Below, piece after piece: positions 43,585 to 52,866 of a DNA stretch of 64,000 nt (the stretch's first letter is position 1; the number at the start of each line of letters is the position of its first letter). The stretch spans positions 17,708 through 81,707 of the forward strand of contig JACPQD010000044.1 in assembly GCA_016190665.1 (NCBI GenBank), given 5' to 3'. The notes beneath the pieces are model-generated. The model was not told the origin of the DNA. It ran no database searches and saw only the letters and a list, made by a program, of their open reading frames with translations. The stretch is from Chloroflexota bacterium. GTDB lineage: Bacteria > Chloroflexota > Dehalococcoidia > JACPQD01. The position numbers and the translations under genes are program-made.

Positions 43585-44447
43585 CTTCTGGTCCCCCTGA
43601 TCTTGGCGCTGTTACACGGCTCGGTGACGGCGCCATAAAGCTCCGGACGGCGATCCGCAAAGATGTGGTTCTCGAACTCGTCGGGGATGAAGATTGAGCG
43701 CTTCTGGCTGGCCGCAGCCGGATAAACGTTGGCGTAAATTATCTCCTCCTCGGTCGGTCCCGCCTCAGCCAGCGTGTTGCCCAGCAGGTCGACGATCTTG
43801 CTGCGCCCGATGAATCTGCCGCCCCTTTCCTGTCCCACCCTGTCCACGGCGATGTAGTTGACGCGGTTCTCCAGGGCGCGGGCGTTGATCAGGTATTTGG
43901 CGGCGTTCTCTCGGCCCTCCGGCCAGTTGGTGGAGAGGGCGACGATCTCTGCCCCCTGCAAGGCCATCACCCGCGCCGTCTCAGGAAAGGTTACGTCGTA
44001 GCAGATGTTGATGCCTATCCTGCCGATGCCGGTCTGGAAGACCTCGGGGGGCTGGTCGCCCCAGTCCAGGAAGCGGTCGATCCCCAGGTAGGGCAGGTGA
44101 ATCTTGCGGTATTTGCCGACGAATCCCTCCGGCCCCAGGAGAGCGACAGCGTTGTAGTACCGGTCGCCGTCCTTCTCCAGCAAGCCGAAGACGGCGTAGA
44201 CGCCGAGCTCACCGCAGGCTGCCGCTAAGCGTTGCGTGCCGGGCCCAGGCACGGTTTCGGTGAGAGGAACGGCCTCCTCCAGGCTGGTGAAGCAGTAGCC
44301 TGTCAGGGCAGCCTCCGGGAAGACGATAAGCTGCGCCCCCTGACCGGCCGCCGTGCGCAAGGCAGCGAGCATCTTGGCGACGTTGCCCTCTTTCTCGAAA
44401 ATGATGGGCTCCATCTGGACGCCGGCTATGTTGACCTTGTCACGCAT
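43575..44447 (-). CDS. Nitrilase-superfamily carbon-nitrogen hydrolase
   Basis: A 290-residue protein. The Glu-Lys-Cys triad is in FPEAALTGY, KYRKIHLP and INICYDVTFPE. The family includes amidases, N-carbamoyl amidases and omega-amidase; the class cannot be fixed by eye. I start at ATG 44447 with GGAGG 5 nt upstream. It is followed by an overlapping HAD phosphatase gene. Confidence 0.9.
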   Translation of the reverse strand: MRDKVNIAGVQMEPIIFEKEGNVAKMLAALRTAAGQGAQLIVFPEAALTGYCFTSLEEAVPLTETVPGPGTQRLAAACGELGVYAVFGLLEKDGDRYYNAVALLGPEGFVGKYRKIHLPYLGIDRFLDWGDQPPEVFQTGIGRIGINICYDVTFPETARVMALQGAEIVALSTNWPEGRENAAKYLINARALENRVNYIAVDRVGQERGGRFIGRSKIVDLLGNTLAEAGPTEEEIIYANVYPAAASQKRSIFIPDEFENHIFADRRPELYGAVTEPCNSAKIRGTRSWR

Positions 44448-44853
44448 ATGGTCCTCCGCGGAGGTTATCACCGCATCTGGCGGGGAGGGCGGCTTCGCGC
44501 TTCACGCTTCGTGCTTCACGCTACCAAGATATGATAGCGGCTGCGGTGGGAAAGTCAAATTCGCGCCGTTACGCCGTTAACTGTCCTCTCTGGCGTCTTC
44601 GATTGTCCGGTGGGTTGCGACCATTTCGACCTCTTCCAGCAGCCTGGCGCAGCCAAGTCAATTTCGTTTCTGTCCATTCATCTCTATCTTCGCGCGCAAT
44701 CAGGCCGGAATAGGTGCCTGAATCGCGTTTGTCGTTTATGATTTGCCGATTCTCGTTATGAATTCCCGTCACTGATATCTTGACAAAGTTGACCCACTAT
44801 GTTACACTCGCCGCAATTAGCCCCCACGTGATGGGGAGAAAGCTGGTGTCGCC
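44448..44853. other. Divergent intergenic region before the NHL genes
   Basis: It holds a short tandem stretch (CGCTTCACGCTTCGTGCTTC, about 44497-44516) and the promoter at 44780. No gene is supported. Confidence 0.4.
44780..44808 (+). promoter_or_regulatory. Sigma-70-type promoter of the first NHL gene
   Basis: TTGACA (44780-44785), 17-bp spacer, TACACT (44803-44808), 45 bp before the start codon. Confidence 0.65.
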
Positions 44854-46437
44854 ATGAAGAGTTGGAGAACACTGGCAAGAATCCCTGGCCTCGTGGTCCT
44901 GCTGGCCCTTCTGTTCACGCTGCCGGCCTTGTGGCTCCCCCGTGGCGAGGCGACACCCGGCGGGGCGTCCCTGCAACAGGCCTGCACTGAACCCTACGTC
45001 TTCCTGACCAAGTGGGGGACTTTCGGCACCGGCGATGGACAATTCAATTACCCGGCGTCGGTTGCCCTGGACGGAGCGGGGAACGTATATGTAACGGACC
45101 AGAACCACAGAGTCTCGAAGTTCACCTCCAGCGGCCAGTTCCTGACCAAGTGGGGTGGCCAGGGTGCTGGAGATGGGCAAATGCTTGGCCCACGCCAGGT
45201 GGCTGTGGACGGTGAGAACAACGTCTACGTTGCCGATACGGGCAATCACCGTGTCCAGAAGTTCACGTCGTCGGGCGTTTTCCTGGCCAAGTGGGGCAGC
45301 GCGGGCTTCGGCGCCGGCGAGTTCGACGGCCCCGGGGGAGTGGCGGTCGATGGGGCAGGAAATGTCTACGTATCGGATACTGCCAACCATCGTATCCAGA
45401 AGTTCACTTCGGCGGGCGTCTTCCTCACGCAGTGGGGAGGGTTTGGGACGGGTGATGGCCAGTTCTACCTCCCCGGGCATCTGGCGGTGGATGGGGGGAA
45501 TATCTATGTGGCGGACATGTACAACCACCGCATCCAGAAGTTTACTTTGGCAGGGCTCTTCCTCGCCAAGTGGGGCAGTTTTGGAACCGCAGACGGCAAC
45601 CTTTTCTACCCCATGGGCGTCGCTGCGGACTCGACAGGCAACGTCTTCGTGGGTGACACTAACAACCACCGTATCCAGAAGTTCACGTCGGCGGGCGCCT
45701 TTGCGACCAAATGGGGCAGCTTTGGAGCCGCTGACGGGCAGTTCTTCGCCCCCCGTGGCGTCGCGGCGGATGGGGCGGGGAAAGTCTATGTGGCCGACAC
45801 AGCCAACCATCGCGTCCAGGTGTTTGGCCCGTGCGCCGACATCGTAACGCCAACGCCAACCCCCACTCCTACCTCCACCCCAACGCCTACGCCCACCAAG
45901 AGTCCCACCCCTACCCCTACCCCCCCGAAAATCGATGTGCCCGTCCAGAGCGAGCTCTTCATCTACTCCGTCAAGTTCGTCTGCGGCAACGTCCGGCCGG
46001 CGGTGCCCAAACCTTCCTTACCCGGGATCACGGAGCCTTTCGCCGTGGTGCCGGGCGCATACCGCACCTCGGTTAACATCCACAACTTCTGGGAGAAGTG
46101 GGTCGCCTTCGAGAAGAAGGCGGCGGAGGCCAACCCCCAGAACAAGGACCCTGGCCGCGTCTCGGCCCGCGTGGTGGAGAAGCTGGCCCCCAACGAGGCT
46201 GTGGCCGTAACGTGCGCCAACGTCACCCAGCTTCTGGGACCGCCTATCCCCGAGTTTCTGGAGGGGTTCGTGGTGATTGAGAGCCCGGTGGAGCTGGAGG
46301 TTACCGCGGTCTACACGGTGGAGGAGTTGCTGGAGCAGGGCGTCAGCATCAGCGTGGTGCCGAAGGCGCCCCACCGGGTGAAGCGTCCCACCGCCGCGCC
46401 CGTGCCGGTCCCAGTTTCGCCTGCCCCACAGCTCTAG
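44854..46437 (+). CDS. Secreted NHL-repeat propeller protein, copy 1
   Basis: A 527-residue protein. A signal segment (VVLLALLFTLPALWLP) is followed by six NHL units of the form GVAVDGAGNVYVSDTANHRIQKF, making one six-bladed propeller (about 45-330). Then comes a Thr/Pro linker (TPTPTPTSTPTPTPTKSPTP) and a C-terminal domain with FIYSVKFVCGNVRPAVPKPSLPG and FLEGFVVIESPVELEVTAVYT. Such proteins act outside the cell in binding; no enzyme motif is seen. It is the first of three tandem paralogues and ends SPAPQL. Confidence 0.88.
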   Translation: MKSWRTLARIPGLVVLLALLFTLPALWLPRGEATPGGASLQQACTEPYVFLTKWGTFGTGDGQFNYPASVALDGAGNVYVTDQNHRVSKFTSSGQFLTKWGGQGAGDGQMLGPRQVAVDGENNVYVADTGNHRVQKFTSSGVFLAKWGSAGFGAGEFDGPGGVAVDGAGNVYVSDTANHRIQKFTSAGVFLTQWGGFGTGDGQFYLPGHLAVDGGNIYVADMYNHRIQKFTLAGLFLAKWGSFGTADGNLFYPMGVAADSTGNVFVGDTNNHRIQKFTSAGAFATKWGSFGAADGQFFAPRGVAADGAGKVYVADTANHRVQVFGPCADIVTPTPTPTPTSTPTPTPTKSPTPTPTPPKIDVPVQSELFIYSVKFVCGNVRPAVPKPSLPGITEPFAVVPGAYRTSVNIHNFWEKWVAFEKKAAEANPQNKDPGRVSARVVEKLAPNEAVAVTCANVTQLLGPPIPEFLEGFVVIESPVELEVTAVYTVEELLEQGVSISVVPKAPHRVKRPTAAPVPVPVSPAPQL

Positions 46438-46566
46438 CTGGGTCCGGCCAGAGTTTCGTGTCTCGGACATCGGAGAAGCTGTCTAGGGGGCGGTCCTGCC
46501 ACTGTCTTGACAGTGGTGAGGTTGTCCCCCAAACTCGCCCCAAGCGGGGAGAAAGCTGGTGATTCC

Positions 46567-48255
46567 ATGAAACGCTGGAGAACGCTGGCAAGGATTTCTG
46601 TCCCGGCAGTGGTGATGGCCCTCCTGTTCATGCTGCCGGCCCTGTGGCTCCGCCTGGGCGAGGCGACGCCAGGCGGGGCGCCCCTTCAGCAGGCCTGCAC
46701 CGAACCCTACGTGTTCCTTTACAAGTGGGGGACCATCGGCACCGACGACGGGCAGCTCTGGTTCCCCTGGTCGGTGGCCGTGGACGGAGCGGGAAACGCC
46801 TATGTAACCGACATTGGGAACCACCGGCTCTCGAAGTTCACCACCTCCGGGCAGTTCTTGACTAAGTGGGGCGGCCAGGGTGGTGCAGAGGGGTTTATGA
46901 CCAACCCCTTCCAGATGGCGGTGGATAGTCAGAACAACATCTATGTTGCCGATAGCGGCAATCACCGCATCCAGAAGTTCACGTCGTCAGGCGTCTTCCT
47001 CGCCTCGTGGGGCAGCCTGGGCACCGGACCTGGCCAGTTCAACGGCCCGCGTGGGGTGGCCGTGGACGGGGCCGGGAACGTGTACGTGGCAGATACCAAC
47101 AACCACCGCATCCAGAAGTTCACCTCTGCGGGCGTCTTTGTCATGCAGTGGGGAGGGTCTGGGGTGGGCGATGGCAAGTTCATGTTCCCTATGGGTCTGG
47201 CCGCGGATGGGGCCGGGAACGTGTACGTGGCAGATACCAGCAATGATCGGATTCAGAAGTTTAAGCCCGAAGGCACCTTCATGGCCAAGTGGGGCAGCTC
47301 GGGGAGCGGAGACGGTCAGTTCGCCAGCCCCTTTGGAGTGGCTGTGGACTCGGCAGGCAACGTTTTCGTGGGCGAAGCGGGCAACATGCGTATCCAGAAG
47401 TTCACCTCGGCGGGCGCCTTCGTGACCAAATGGGGCAGCTTTGGAACTGCTGACGGGCAGTTCTACAATCCTGGTGGCGTCGCCGTAGACGCGGCGGGGA
47501 AGGTGTACGTGGCGGACAGCCAAAACCATCGCATCCAGGTGTTCGGCCCGTGCGCCGACGTCGTGACGCCGACGTCTACCCCTACCAAGACGCCCACCCC
47601 TATCGGGGACAATAGTCCAACCCCTACCAAAACTCCCATCGGGGACGACAGGAGTCCCACCCCCACTCCTACCAAGACTAGTCCCACCCCTACTCCTACC
47701 CCTACCCCCAAGGGCGACCTGCCTGCCTATAGCGAGCTTTTCATCTACTCCGTCAAGTTCGTCTGCGGCAACGTCCGGCCGGCGGTGCCCAAACCCTCCC
47801 TACCTGGTATCACCGAGCCATTCTCCGTAGTACCTGGAGTCTACCGTACCTCGGTCAACATCCACAACTACTGGGAGAAGTGGGTCGCCTTCGAGAAGAA
47901 GGCGGCGGAGGCCAACCCCCAGGACAAGGAGCGGGGCCGCGTTTCGGCCCGCGTGGTCGAGAAGCTCGCCCCCAACGAGGCGGTGGCCGTGACGTGCACC
48001 AACGTCACCCAGCTTCTGGGGCCGCCCATCCCCGAGTTCCTGGAGGGGTTCGTGGTGATTGAGAGCCCGGTGGAGCTGGAGGTTACGGCGGTTTACACTG
48101 TGGAGGAGTTGCTGGAGCAGGGCATCAGCATCAGCGTCGTGCCGAAGGAGCCCCACCGGATCAAGCGTACGGCCTCCCCCGTGGCAACGCCGACGCCGCC
48201 ACCAGTGGCCCCGCCAGGTGGTGCGCTACCGGCTCCAGCCCCAAGGGCGCGCTAG
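46567..48255 (+). CDS. Secreted NHL-repeat propeller protein, copy 2
   Basis: A 562-residue paralogue of copy 1 with the same order: signal segment (VVMALLFMLPALWL), six NHL units, a longer Thr/Pro/Gly-Asp linker (TPTPIGDNSPTPTKTPIGDD...) and the same C-terminal domain. It ends in a Pro-rich tail PAPAPRAR. I start at ATG 46567. The leader GGGGAGAAAGCTGGTGATTCC before the ATG, here split across two pieces, is also seen in copies 1 and 3, so the duplication included the 5' region. The linker is the most variable part. Confidence 0.87.
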   Translation: MKRWRTLARISVPAVVMALLFMLPALWLRLGEATPGGAPLQQACTEPYVFLYKWGTIGTDDGQLWFPWSVAVDGAGNAYVTDIGNHRLSKFTTSGQFLTKWGGQGGAEGFMTNPFQMAVDSQNNIYVADSGNHRIQKFTSSGVFLASWGSLGTGPGQFNGPRGVAVDGAGNVYVADTNNHRIQKFTSAGVFVMQWGGSGVGDGKFMFPMGLAADGAGNVYVADTSNDRIQKFKPEGTFMAKWGSSGSGDGQFASPFGVAVDSAGNVFVGEAGNMRIQKFTSAGAFVTKWGSFGTADGQFYNPGGVAVDAAGKVYVADSQNHRIQVFGPCADVVTPTSTPTKTPTPIGDNSPTPTKTPIGDDRSPTPTPTKTSPTPTPTPTPKGDLPAYSELFIYSVKFVCGNVRPAVPKPSLPGITEPFSVVPGVYRTSVNIHNYWEKWVAFEKKAAEANPQDKERGRVSARVVEKLAPNEAVAVTCTNVTQLLGPPIPEFLEGFVVIESPVELEVTAVYTVEELLEQGISISVVPKEPHRIKRTASPVATPTPPPVAPPGGALPAPAPRAR

Positions 48256-48420
48256 CCGTGCTCCGGAGAGAGAGACCTCCGGGGGCGGGTGGTCTCGCAT
48301 GCCCCAAGGGGCGCCTTCGTGCAGGAGTCCAGGTGGAGAAGCCGGCGCCTTGCGCCGTGGTAAGGCTTATCTTAGACATCCGGCAAGCCTGCCCCCGGTG
48401 GGGAGAAAGCGGGTGATTCC

Positions 48421-49971
48421 ATGAAAAGCTGGAAAACGCGAGCAAGGATTCCCGGCGCCGCGGTGGCGGTGGTCGCCTTGTTCACCTTGCTGGCGCTGTG
48501 GCTCCCGCTGGGCCGGGGCGAGGCGACGCCCGGCGGGGCGCCCTGGCAACAGGCTTGCACCGAACCCTACGTGTTCCTTTACAAATGGGGGACCTTCGGC
48601 AGCGGCGATGGGCAGCTTTTTGGACCCTGGGGGGTTGCCCTCGACGGGGCGGGAAACGCCTATGTAGCCGAGGTGGGGAACCACAGGCTCTCCAAGTTTA
48701 CCTCGACGGGCCAGTTCCTGGCCAAGTGGGGTGGCCTGGGTGGTGGGGATGGGCAAATGTCCGGCCCCGCCCAGGTAGCTGTGGATGGTCAGAACAACGT
48801 CTATGTCGCCGACAGTGGGAATCAGCGCATCCAGAAGTTCACGTTGGCAGGCGCCTTCCTCTCCGCATGGGGCGGCCTGGGGAATGGACCCGGCCAGTTC
48901 GCCGGACCCCTGGGAGTGGTGGTGGATGGGACGGGCAATGTTTATGTGGCGGACAACAGCAACCACCGCATCCAGAAGTTCACTTCCACGGGCGTCTTTC
49001 TCACCCAGTGGGGAGGGTTGGGGACGGGCGATGGCGAGTTCATATACCCTCACACTCTGGCAGTGGCCGGGGGGAATATCTACGTGGCGGACTACGGCAA
49101 CCACCGCATCCAGAGGTTCACCTCGGCAGGCGTCTTCCTGGCCAAGTGGGGCAGCGAGGGGATGGCGGATGGCCAGTTCAAGAACCCCATCGGCGTGGCG
49201 GTGGACTCGGCGGGCAACGTCTTCGTGGGTGACACCGGCAACGCGCGCATCCAGAAGTTCACTTCGGCTGGGGTGTTTGTGACCAAGTGGGGTAGCTTCG
49301 GATTCGCCGATGGCCAGTTCAACAGTCTGGCCGGCGTCGCCGTGGACGCGGCGGGGAAGGTGTACGTGGCGGACAACTTTAACAATCGCGTCCAGGTGTT
49401 TGGCCCGTGTGCCGACATCGTAACGCCAACGCCAACCCCTACTCCTACCTCCACCCCAACGCCTACGCCCACGAAGAGTCCCACCCCTACCCCTACCCCC
49501 AAAATCGATGTGCCCGTCCAGAGCGAGCTCTTCATCTACTCCGTCAAGTTCGTCTGCGGCAACGTCCGGCCACTGGCGCCCAAACCCTCCTTACCCGGGA
49601 TCACGGAGCCTTTCGCCGTGGTGCCGGGCGCATACCGCACCTCGGTCAACATCCACAACTACTGGGAGAAGTGGGTCGCCTTCGAGAAGAAGGCGGCGGA
49701 GGCCAACCCTCAGGACAAGGAGCGGGGCCGCGTCTCGGCCCGCGTCGTCGAGAAGCTCGCCCCCAACGGGGCCGTGGCCGTCACGTGCACCAATGTCACC
49801 CAGCTTCTGGGACCGCCTATCCCCGAGTTTCTGGAGGGGTTCGTGGTGATTGAGAGCCCGGTGGAGCTGGAGGTTACGGCGGTCTACACGGTGGAGGAGC
49901 TACTGGAGCAGGGCATCAGCATCAGCGTGGTGCCGAAGGCGCCCCACCGGGTGAAGCGCCCCACCGGGTGA
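48421..49971 (+). CDS. Secreted NHL-repeat propeller protein, copy 3 (C-terminus truncated)
   Basis: A 516-residue paralogue with signal segment, six NHL units, a linker almost identical to that of copy 1 and the same C-terminal domain. It stops early at 49969-49971 inside a 17-bp repeat present three times (49946-49996). With one repeat the frame would continue as ...VKRPTAMPTPVPPPGNPLPP... to a stop near 50068, giving a tail like that of copy 2. So only the Pro-rich tail is lost and the folded domains are intact. Confidence 0.87.
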   Translation: MKSWKTRARIPGAAVAVVALFTLLALWLPLGRGEATPGGAPWQQACTEPYVFLYKWGTFGSGDGQLFGPWGVALDGAGNAYVAEVGNHRLSKFTSTGQFLAKWGGLGGGDGQMSGPAQVAVDGQNNVYVADSGNQRIQKFTLAGAFLSAWGGLGNGPGQFAGPLGVVVDGTGNVYVADNSNHRIQKFTSTGVFLTQWGGLGTGDGEFIYPHTLAVAGGNIYVADYGNHRIQRFTSAGVFLAKWGSEGMADGQFKNPIGVAVDSAGNVFVGDTGNARIQKFTSAGVFVTKWGSFGFADGQFNSLAGVAVDAAGKVYVADNFNNRVQVFGPCADIVTPTPTPTPTSTPTPTPTKSPTPTPTPKIDVPVQSELFIYSVKFVCGNVRPLAPKPSLPGITEPFAVVPGAYRTSVNIHNYWEKWVAFEKKAAEANPQDKERGRVSARVVEKLAPNGAVAVTCTNVTQLLGPPIPEFLEGFVVIESPVELEVTAVYTVEELLEQGISISVVPKAPHRVKRPTG

Positions 49972-49996
49972 AGCGCCCCACCGGGTGAAGCGTCCC
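49946..49996 (+). repeat. 17-bp tandem repeat, three units
   Basis: Unit ACCGGGTGAAGCGCCCC at 49946-49962 and 49963-49979, with a one-base variant at 49980-49996. Two extra units add 34 bp and shift the frame of NHL copy 3. Likely replication slippage. Confidence 0.9.
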
Positions 49997-50539
49997 ACCG
50001 CCATGCCCACGCCGGTCCCTCCACCGGGCAACCCGCTGCCGCCGGCTCCAGCGCTAAGGGCGCGCTAGTACTTAGTTGCGCAGAAAGGCGTTATGTTTCC
50101 TCCCGTCAAGGGCGAGGATTAAGAGCGGCCCTTCACTCCGTTCAGGGCAAGCTCGGAGCTTGCCGAAGGGTGAGGGTGAAATCGGGGTCCCCCTTGTCCT
50201 TCGACTCCTGTGAAAGCAGACGTTGTTGGCTGATTGGCAAAATCGCCTCAGTCCTCCTTTGCTGAAGGGGTAGACTGTGCCTCTGATGCCTTCTTCAGGT
50301 GATTCCCCCTCGGTTTGACCCTGGCAGTCGCATCCCCACGATCGGCGGTGAGCACACCTGTCATCGTCGCGCCGCTCACCACTCGTCCCCCCAGCCCCTG
50401 GGCGGACAGGGACGTCCGCCTCTACGGCGCGCGATCGCCCAACCCCGAACCCCTAGCCCCTAACCCCCACCGGGGAGGCTGTTCACTGGTGGCGAAATCG
50501 AGTATAATTGGCGCAGTTTGAAGCGACGGAGGTAAAAGC
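49972..50539. other. Intergenic region before the cupin gene
   Basis: The first 97 bp are the lost tail of NHL copy 3. Further on lies a dispersed repeat (GGGCAAGCTCGGAGCTTGCC-type, about 50144-50163). No independent gene is supported. Confidence 0.45.
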
Positions 50540-50935
50540 ATGGCAGGAAAGCACGCTCGTCTGATGCCGGCGCCACCGGTCCTGAGGCAAGTGGTCTATC
50601 ACGACATGGACCGGGGCGAGCGAGAGCTGGGGCCTGTTTTCAAGCTCGTGGATGCCGCCCTGGTCCCGGGGGCCAAGCTGGCGGTCCATGTCCGGCAGGT
50701 GGTCAAAGAGCCGCCACCGGGCCATCAGCCCATCGTGGTCGAGCATAAGCACGACTTCGAGTCCGTCTACTGCTTCCTGGGTACGCTGAAGATCGAGGTC
50801 AGCCTCGATGGAGAGAAGTACATCGTCGAGGCGCCGCGCGCCGCCTACATTCCGGCGGGTGTGAAGCACAACTATCGCGCCATCAGCGGGACGGGCTGGG
50901 TCGTCGTGGTGATCGGGGCGGCGAAGTACGAATGA
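50540..50935 (+). CDS. Cupin-domain protein
   Basis: A 131-residue single-domain cupin. Motif 1 is HKHDFESVYCFLGTLKIE and motif 2 PAGVKHNY, with His and Glu ligands for a metal. The preceding helix KLAVHVRQVVKEPPPGHQP is usual in small cupins of unknown role. AGGT lies upstream of the ATG. No operon partner is close. Confidence 0.85.
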   Translation: MAGKHARLMPAPPVLRQVVYHDMDRGERELGPVFKLVDAALVPGAKLAVHVRQVVKEPPPGHQPIVVEHKHDFESVYCFLGTLKIEVSLDGEKYIVEAPRAAYIPAGVKHNYRAISGTGWVVVVIGAAKYE

Positions 50936-50970
50936 TCTCCGCCGTGATGGGCTGCCCGAGGGAGACTGAA

Positions 50971-51046
50971 CATGGACAAACAGGATGGACAGAATACGAG
51001 ATTGAATCATGCAGAGTTTCATCCTGTCTATCCTGTACATCGATGT
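50971..51046. repeat. Imperfect palindrome of the ACATGGAxxxACAGGAT type
   Basis: Left arm ACATGGACAAACAGGATGG and right arm ATCCTGTACATCGATGT. A second copy is at 57483-57546, also next to a gene start. Confidence 0.65.
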
Positions 51047-51073
51047 TAGTAAAGGGTTTTCGGGGACTATATC

Positions 51074-51802
51074 ATGAGAATCACGGTATTTAACGGCAGC
51101 CCGCGGGGCAGGAAAAGCAATACTCACGTCATGGTCGAGGAGTTCTCCCAGGGCGCTCGGGAGGCGGGGGCCGAGGTGGAGGAGATCTTCCTGGTGGAGA
51201 AGGACATCAAGCATTGCCGCGGCTGCTTCACCTGCTGGATCAAGACGCCTGGGATATGTGTCACCAGGGACGATATGGGGGACTTGCTGGCCAGGTTCCT
51301 GGCCTCGGACATCGTCGTCCTGGCCACGCCGCTTTACATCTTCAGCGTGTCGGGCATCATGAAGGACTTTCTGGACAGGCTGCTCCCCATCGCCGACCCG
51401 CGCCTGGTGGAGGGTGAGGATGGGGAGTGCCGGCACCACAGCCGGTTCGAGAAGATGCCTAAGCTGGTGGTCATCTCCAACAGCGGTTTCCCCGGCCAGC
51501 ACAATTTCGAGGCGCTCAAAGTGCTTGTGGAGAAGCTAGCCCGCACTTCGGACACGGAGGTCATCGCCGGAATCTATCGGGACGGCGGCGAGATACTGAG
51601 GGAGTCTCACCTGTTGCTTCAGCCGCTGCTCTGGCGGTACAAGGGGCTGCTGAGGAAAGCGGGCAGGGAAGTGGCTGGTAGTCTCCGGTTGTCTCAGGGA
51701 ACGGCCTCCGCGCTGGAGAAACCCATCATTCCCGCCGAGCAGTACATGCGCGGCGCTAACGAAACCTTCAACAAGATACTCGCAAGGATGAAGGCGCAGT
51801 AG
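51074..51802 (+). CDS. Flavodoxin-like NAD(P)H-dependent FMN reductase
   Basis: A 242-residue flavoprotein. GSPRGRKSNTHVMVEEF binds the FMN phosphate, and CRGCFTCWIKTPGICV followed by DIVVLATPLYIFSVSGIMKDFLDR is the iron-sulfur flavoprotein/NADPH-reductase type core. The CxxC-xxC group could be redox active. Function in electron transfer or detoxification is inferred from family. Confidence 0.88.
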   Translation: MRITVFNGSPRGRKSNTHVMVEEFSQGAREAGAEVEEIFLVEKDIKHCRGCFTCWIKTPGICVTRDDMGDLLARFLASDIVVLATPLYIFSVSGIMKDFLDRLLPIADPRLVEGEDGECRHHSRFEKMPKLVVISNSGFPGQHNFEALKVLVEKLARTSDTEVIAGIYRDGGEILRESHLLLQPLLWRYKGLLRKAGREVAGSLRLSQGTASALEKPIIPAEQYMRGANETFNKILARMKAQ

Positions 51803-51851
51803 TTCGCGGAAAGGTACAACCCTATAGCTGTTGGTTGTCCAGGGGTCCACC

Positions 51852-51887
51852 GTCGGACCGGTCGGACCCGTCCGACGCGTCAGACTG
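51852..51887. repeat. 9-bp tandem repeat GTCYGACNN, four units
   Basis: Units GTCGGACCG, GTCGGACCC, GTCCGACGC, GTCAGACTG lie between the FMN reductase and arsR. Confidence 0.7.
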
Positions 51888-51943
51888 TTCTCTGCCCGAT
51901 CCCGGCCCCTGGCCCCCAGCAAACTTGGCCTCGGCAAAAATCC

Positions 51944-51999
51944 TTGACGCCCTCAAACCGCGTATGTTAATATTAGTCCTATAAGCGCAAATGCGCATA
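51944..51999 (+). promoter_or_regulatory. arsR promoter with candidate operator
   Basis: TTGACG (51944-51949), 18-bp spacer, TAATAT (51968-51973), then TATAAGCGCAAATGCGCATA (51980-51999), an imperfect palindrome. ATGCGCAT recurs at 52409-52416 beyond arsR. A repressor site for ArsR is likely but unproved. Confidence 0.55.
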
Positions 52000-52019
52000 G
52001 ATGGTTGGATCGGTGAACC

Positions 52020-52379
52020 GTGCGTGACTTGATCCGGGCCTCGAAAGCCCTCTCCGATGGAACCAGACTCAGAATCCTGAACCTCCTTCTCCGGCGGGAG
52101 TGCTGCGTCTGCGAGGTGATGCAAGCCCTCGACATATCGCAGACGCGCGCTTCCCGCAATCTGGGCATCCTCTACGAAGCCGGCTTCCTGAAGTCGCGGC
52201 GCGAGGCGCTCTGGACGTTGTACTCCGTCGACCGCGAGGGGATGAAGGACTATGCGGCGGACCTGGTTGAGGTGGTAGGCAAGGCGCTGGCAGGGAACGA
52301 ACAAGCCGCGCTGGACCGGGAGCGGCTCAAGGGGGCCAAGAGGGTCGGGGCCGGCTGCGTCGAGACCCCGGCGCGGTGA
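52020..52379 (+). CDS. arsR: ArsR-family metalloregulator
   Basis: A 119-residue winged-helix repressor. ALSDGTRLRILNLLL is helix 1-2, ECCVCEVMQALDISQTRASRNLGIL contains the CVCE arsenite-binding motif and the recognition helix, and the C-terminus has another Cys (GAGC). The start is GTG 52020. Arsenite binding should release it from the operator upstream. It opens the arsenic island that runs to about 63.8 kb. Confidence 0.9.
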   Translation: MRDLIRASKALSDGTRLRILNLLLRRECCVCEVMQALDISQTRASRNLGILYEAGFLKSRREALWTLYSVDREGMKDYAADLVEVVGKALAGNEQAALDRERLKGAKRVGAGCVETPAR

Positions 52380-52866
52380 TTCTCTTTTTTTGCCGACTGC
52401 ATGCACTTATGCGCATCTTAGGAAACATCAGGAGGCATGATGACTGAGCTTCTTGTCGCGGCGCCGGAATTATCCAGGGCTGGTTCCTGATATGAAGCCG
52501 ATTAGCCTACTATGAAAACAAGGTGTGTTCCTCCATGGTAGGCGTCCCAACGTGTCTTCCTGAGCGGGCACACACCCTCGCGGGAAATTACCAAGAGCGC
52601 TGCTCCCGCGAAGGATCTCGCTGCAAGTCCGACGCTGGCACATACAGTGAGATCCTTCGCGAGCCAGCCCCGCCCCGGCCCCGCCACCTGCTGCTCAGAG
52701 CCTGCCCTGAACGAAGTGAAGGGAAGACACCGTTAGGTGGGCCGTTTGTCGATTTTCGTGCCCGGTGGCGCCCCACAGGGGCATGTGGAACTGGGCCAGA
52801 TTCCGTTCCAGTCGGAACTGACGAAGCGGGTTATATTTGTGTCGGGGGACGAAAGAGAGGTTGACT
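52380..52866. other. Intergenic region after arsR with a long inverted repeat
   Basis: It holds ATGCGCAT (52409-52416) and a 16-bp inverted repeat with one mismatch, GCGAAGGATCTC at 52608 and GAGATCCTTCGC ending 52660. A further repeat-like stretch (CCTGAACGAAGTGAAGGG) lies near 52706. No gene is supported. Confidence 0.5.
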
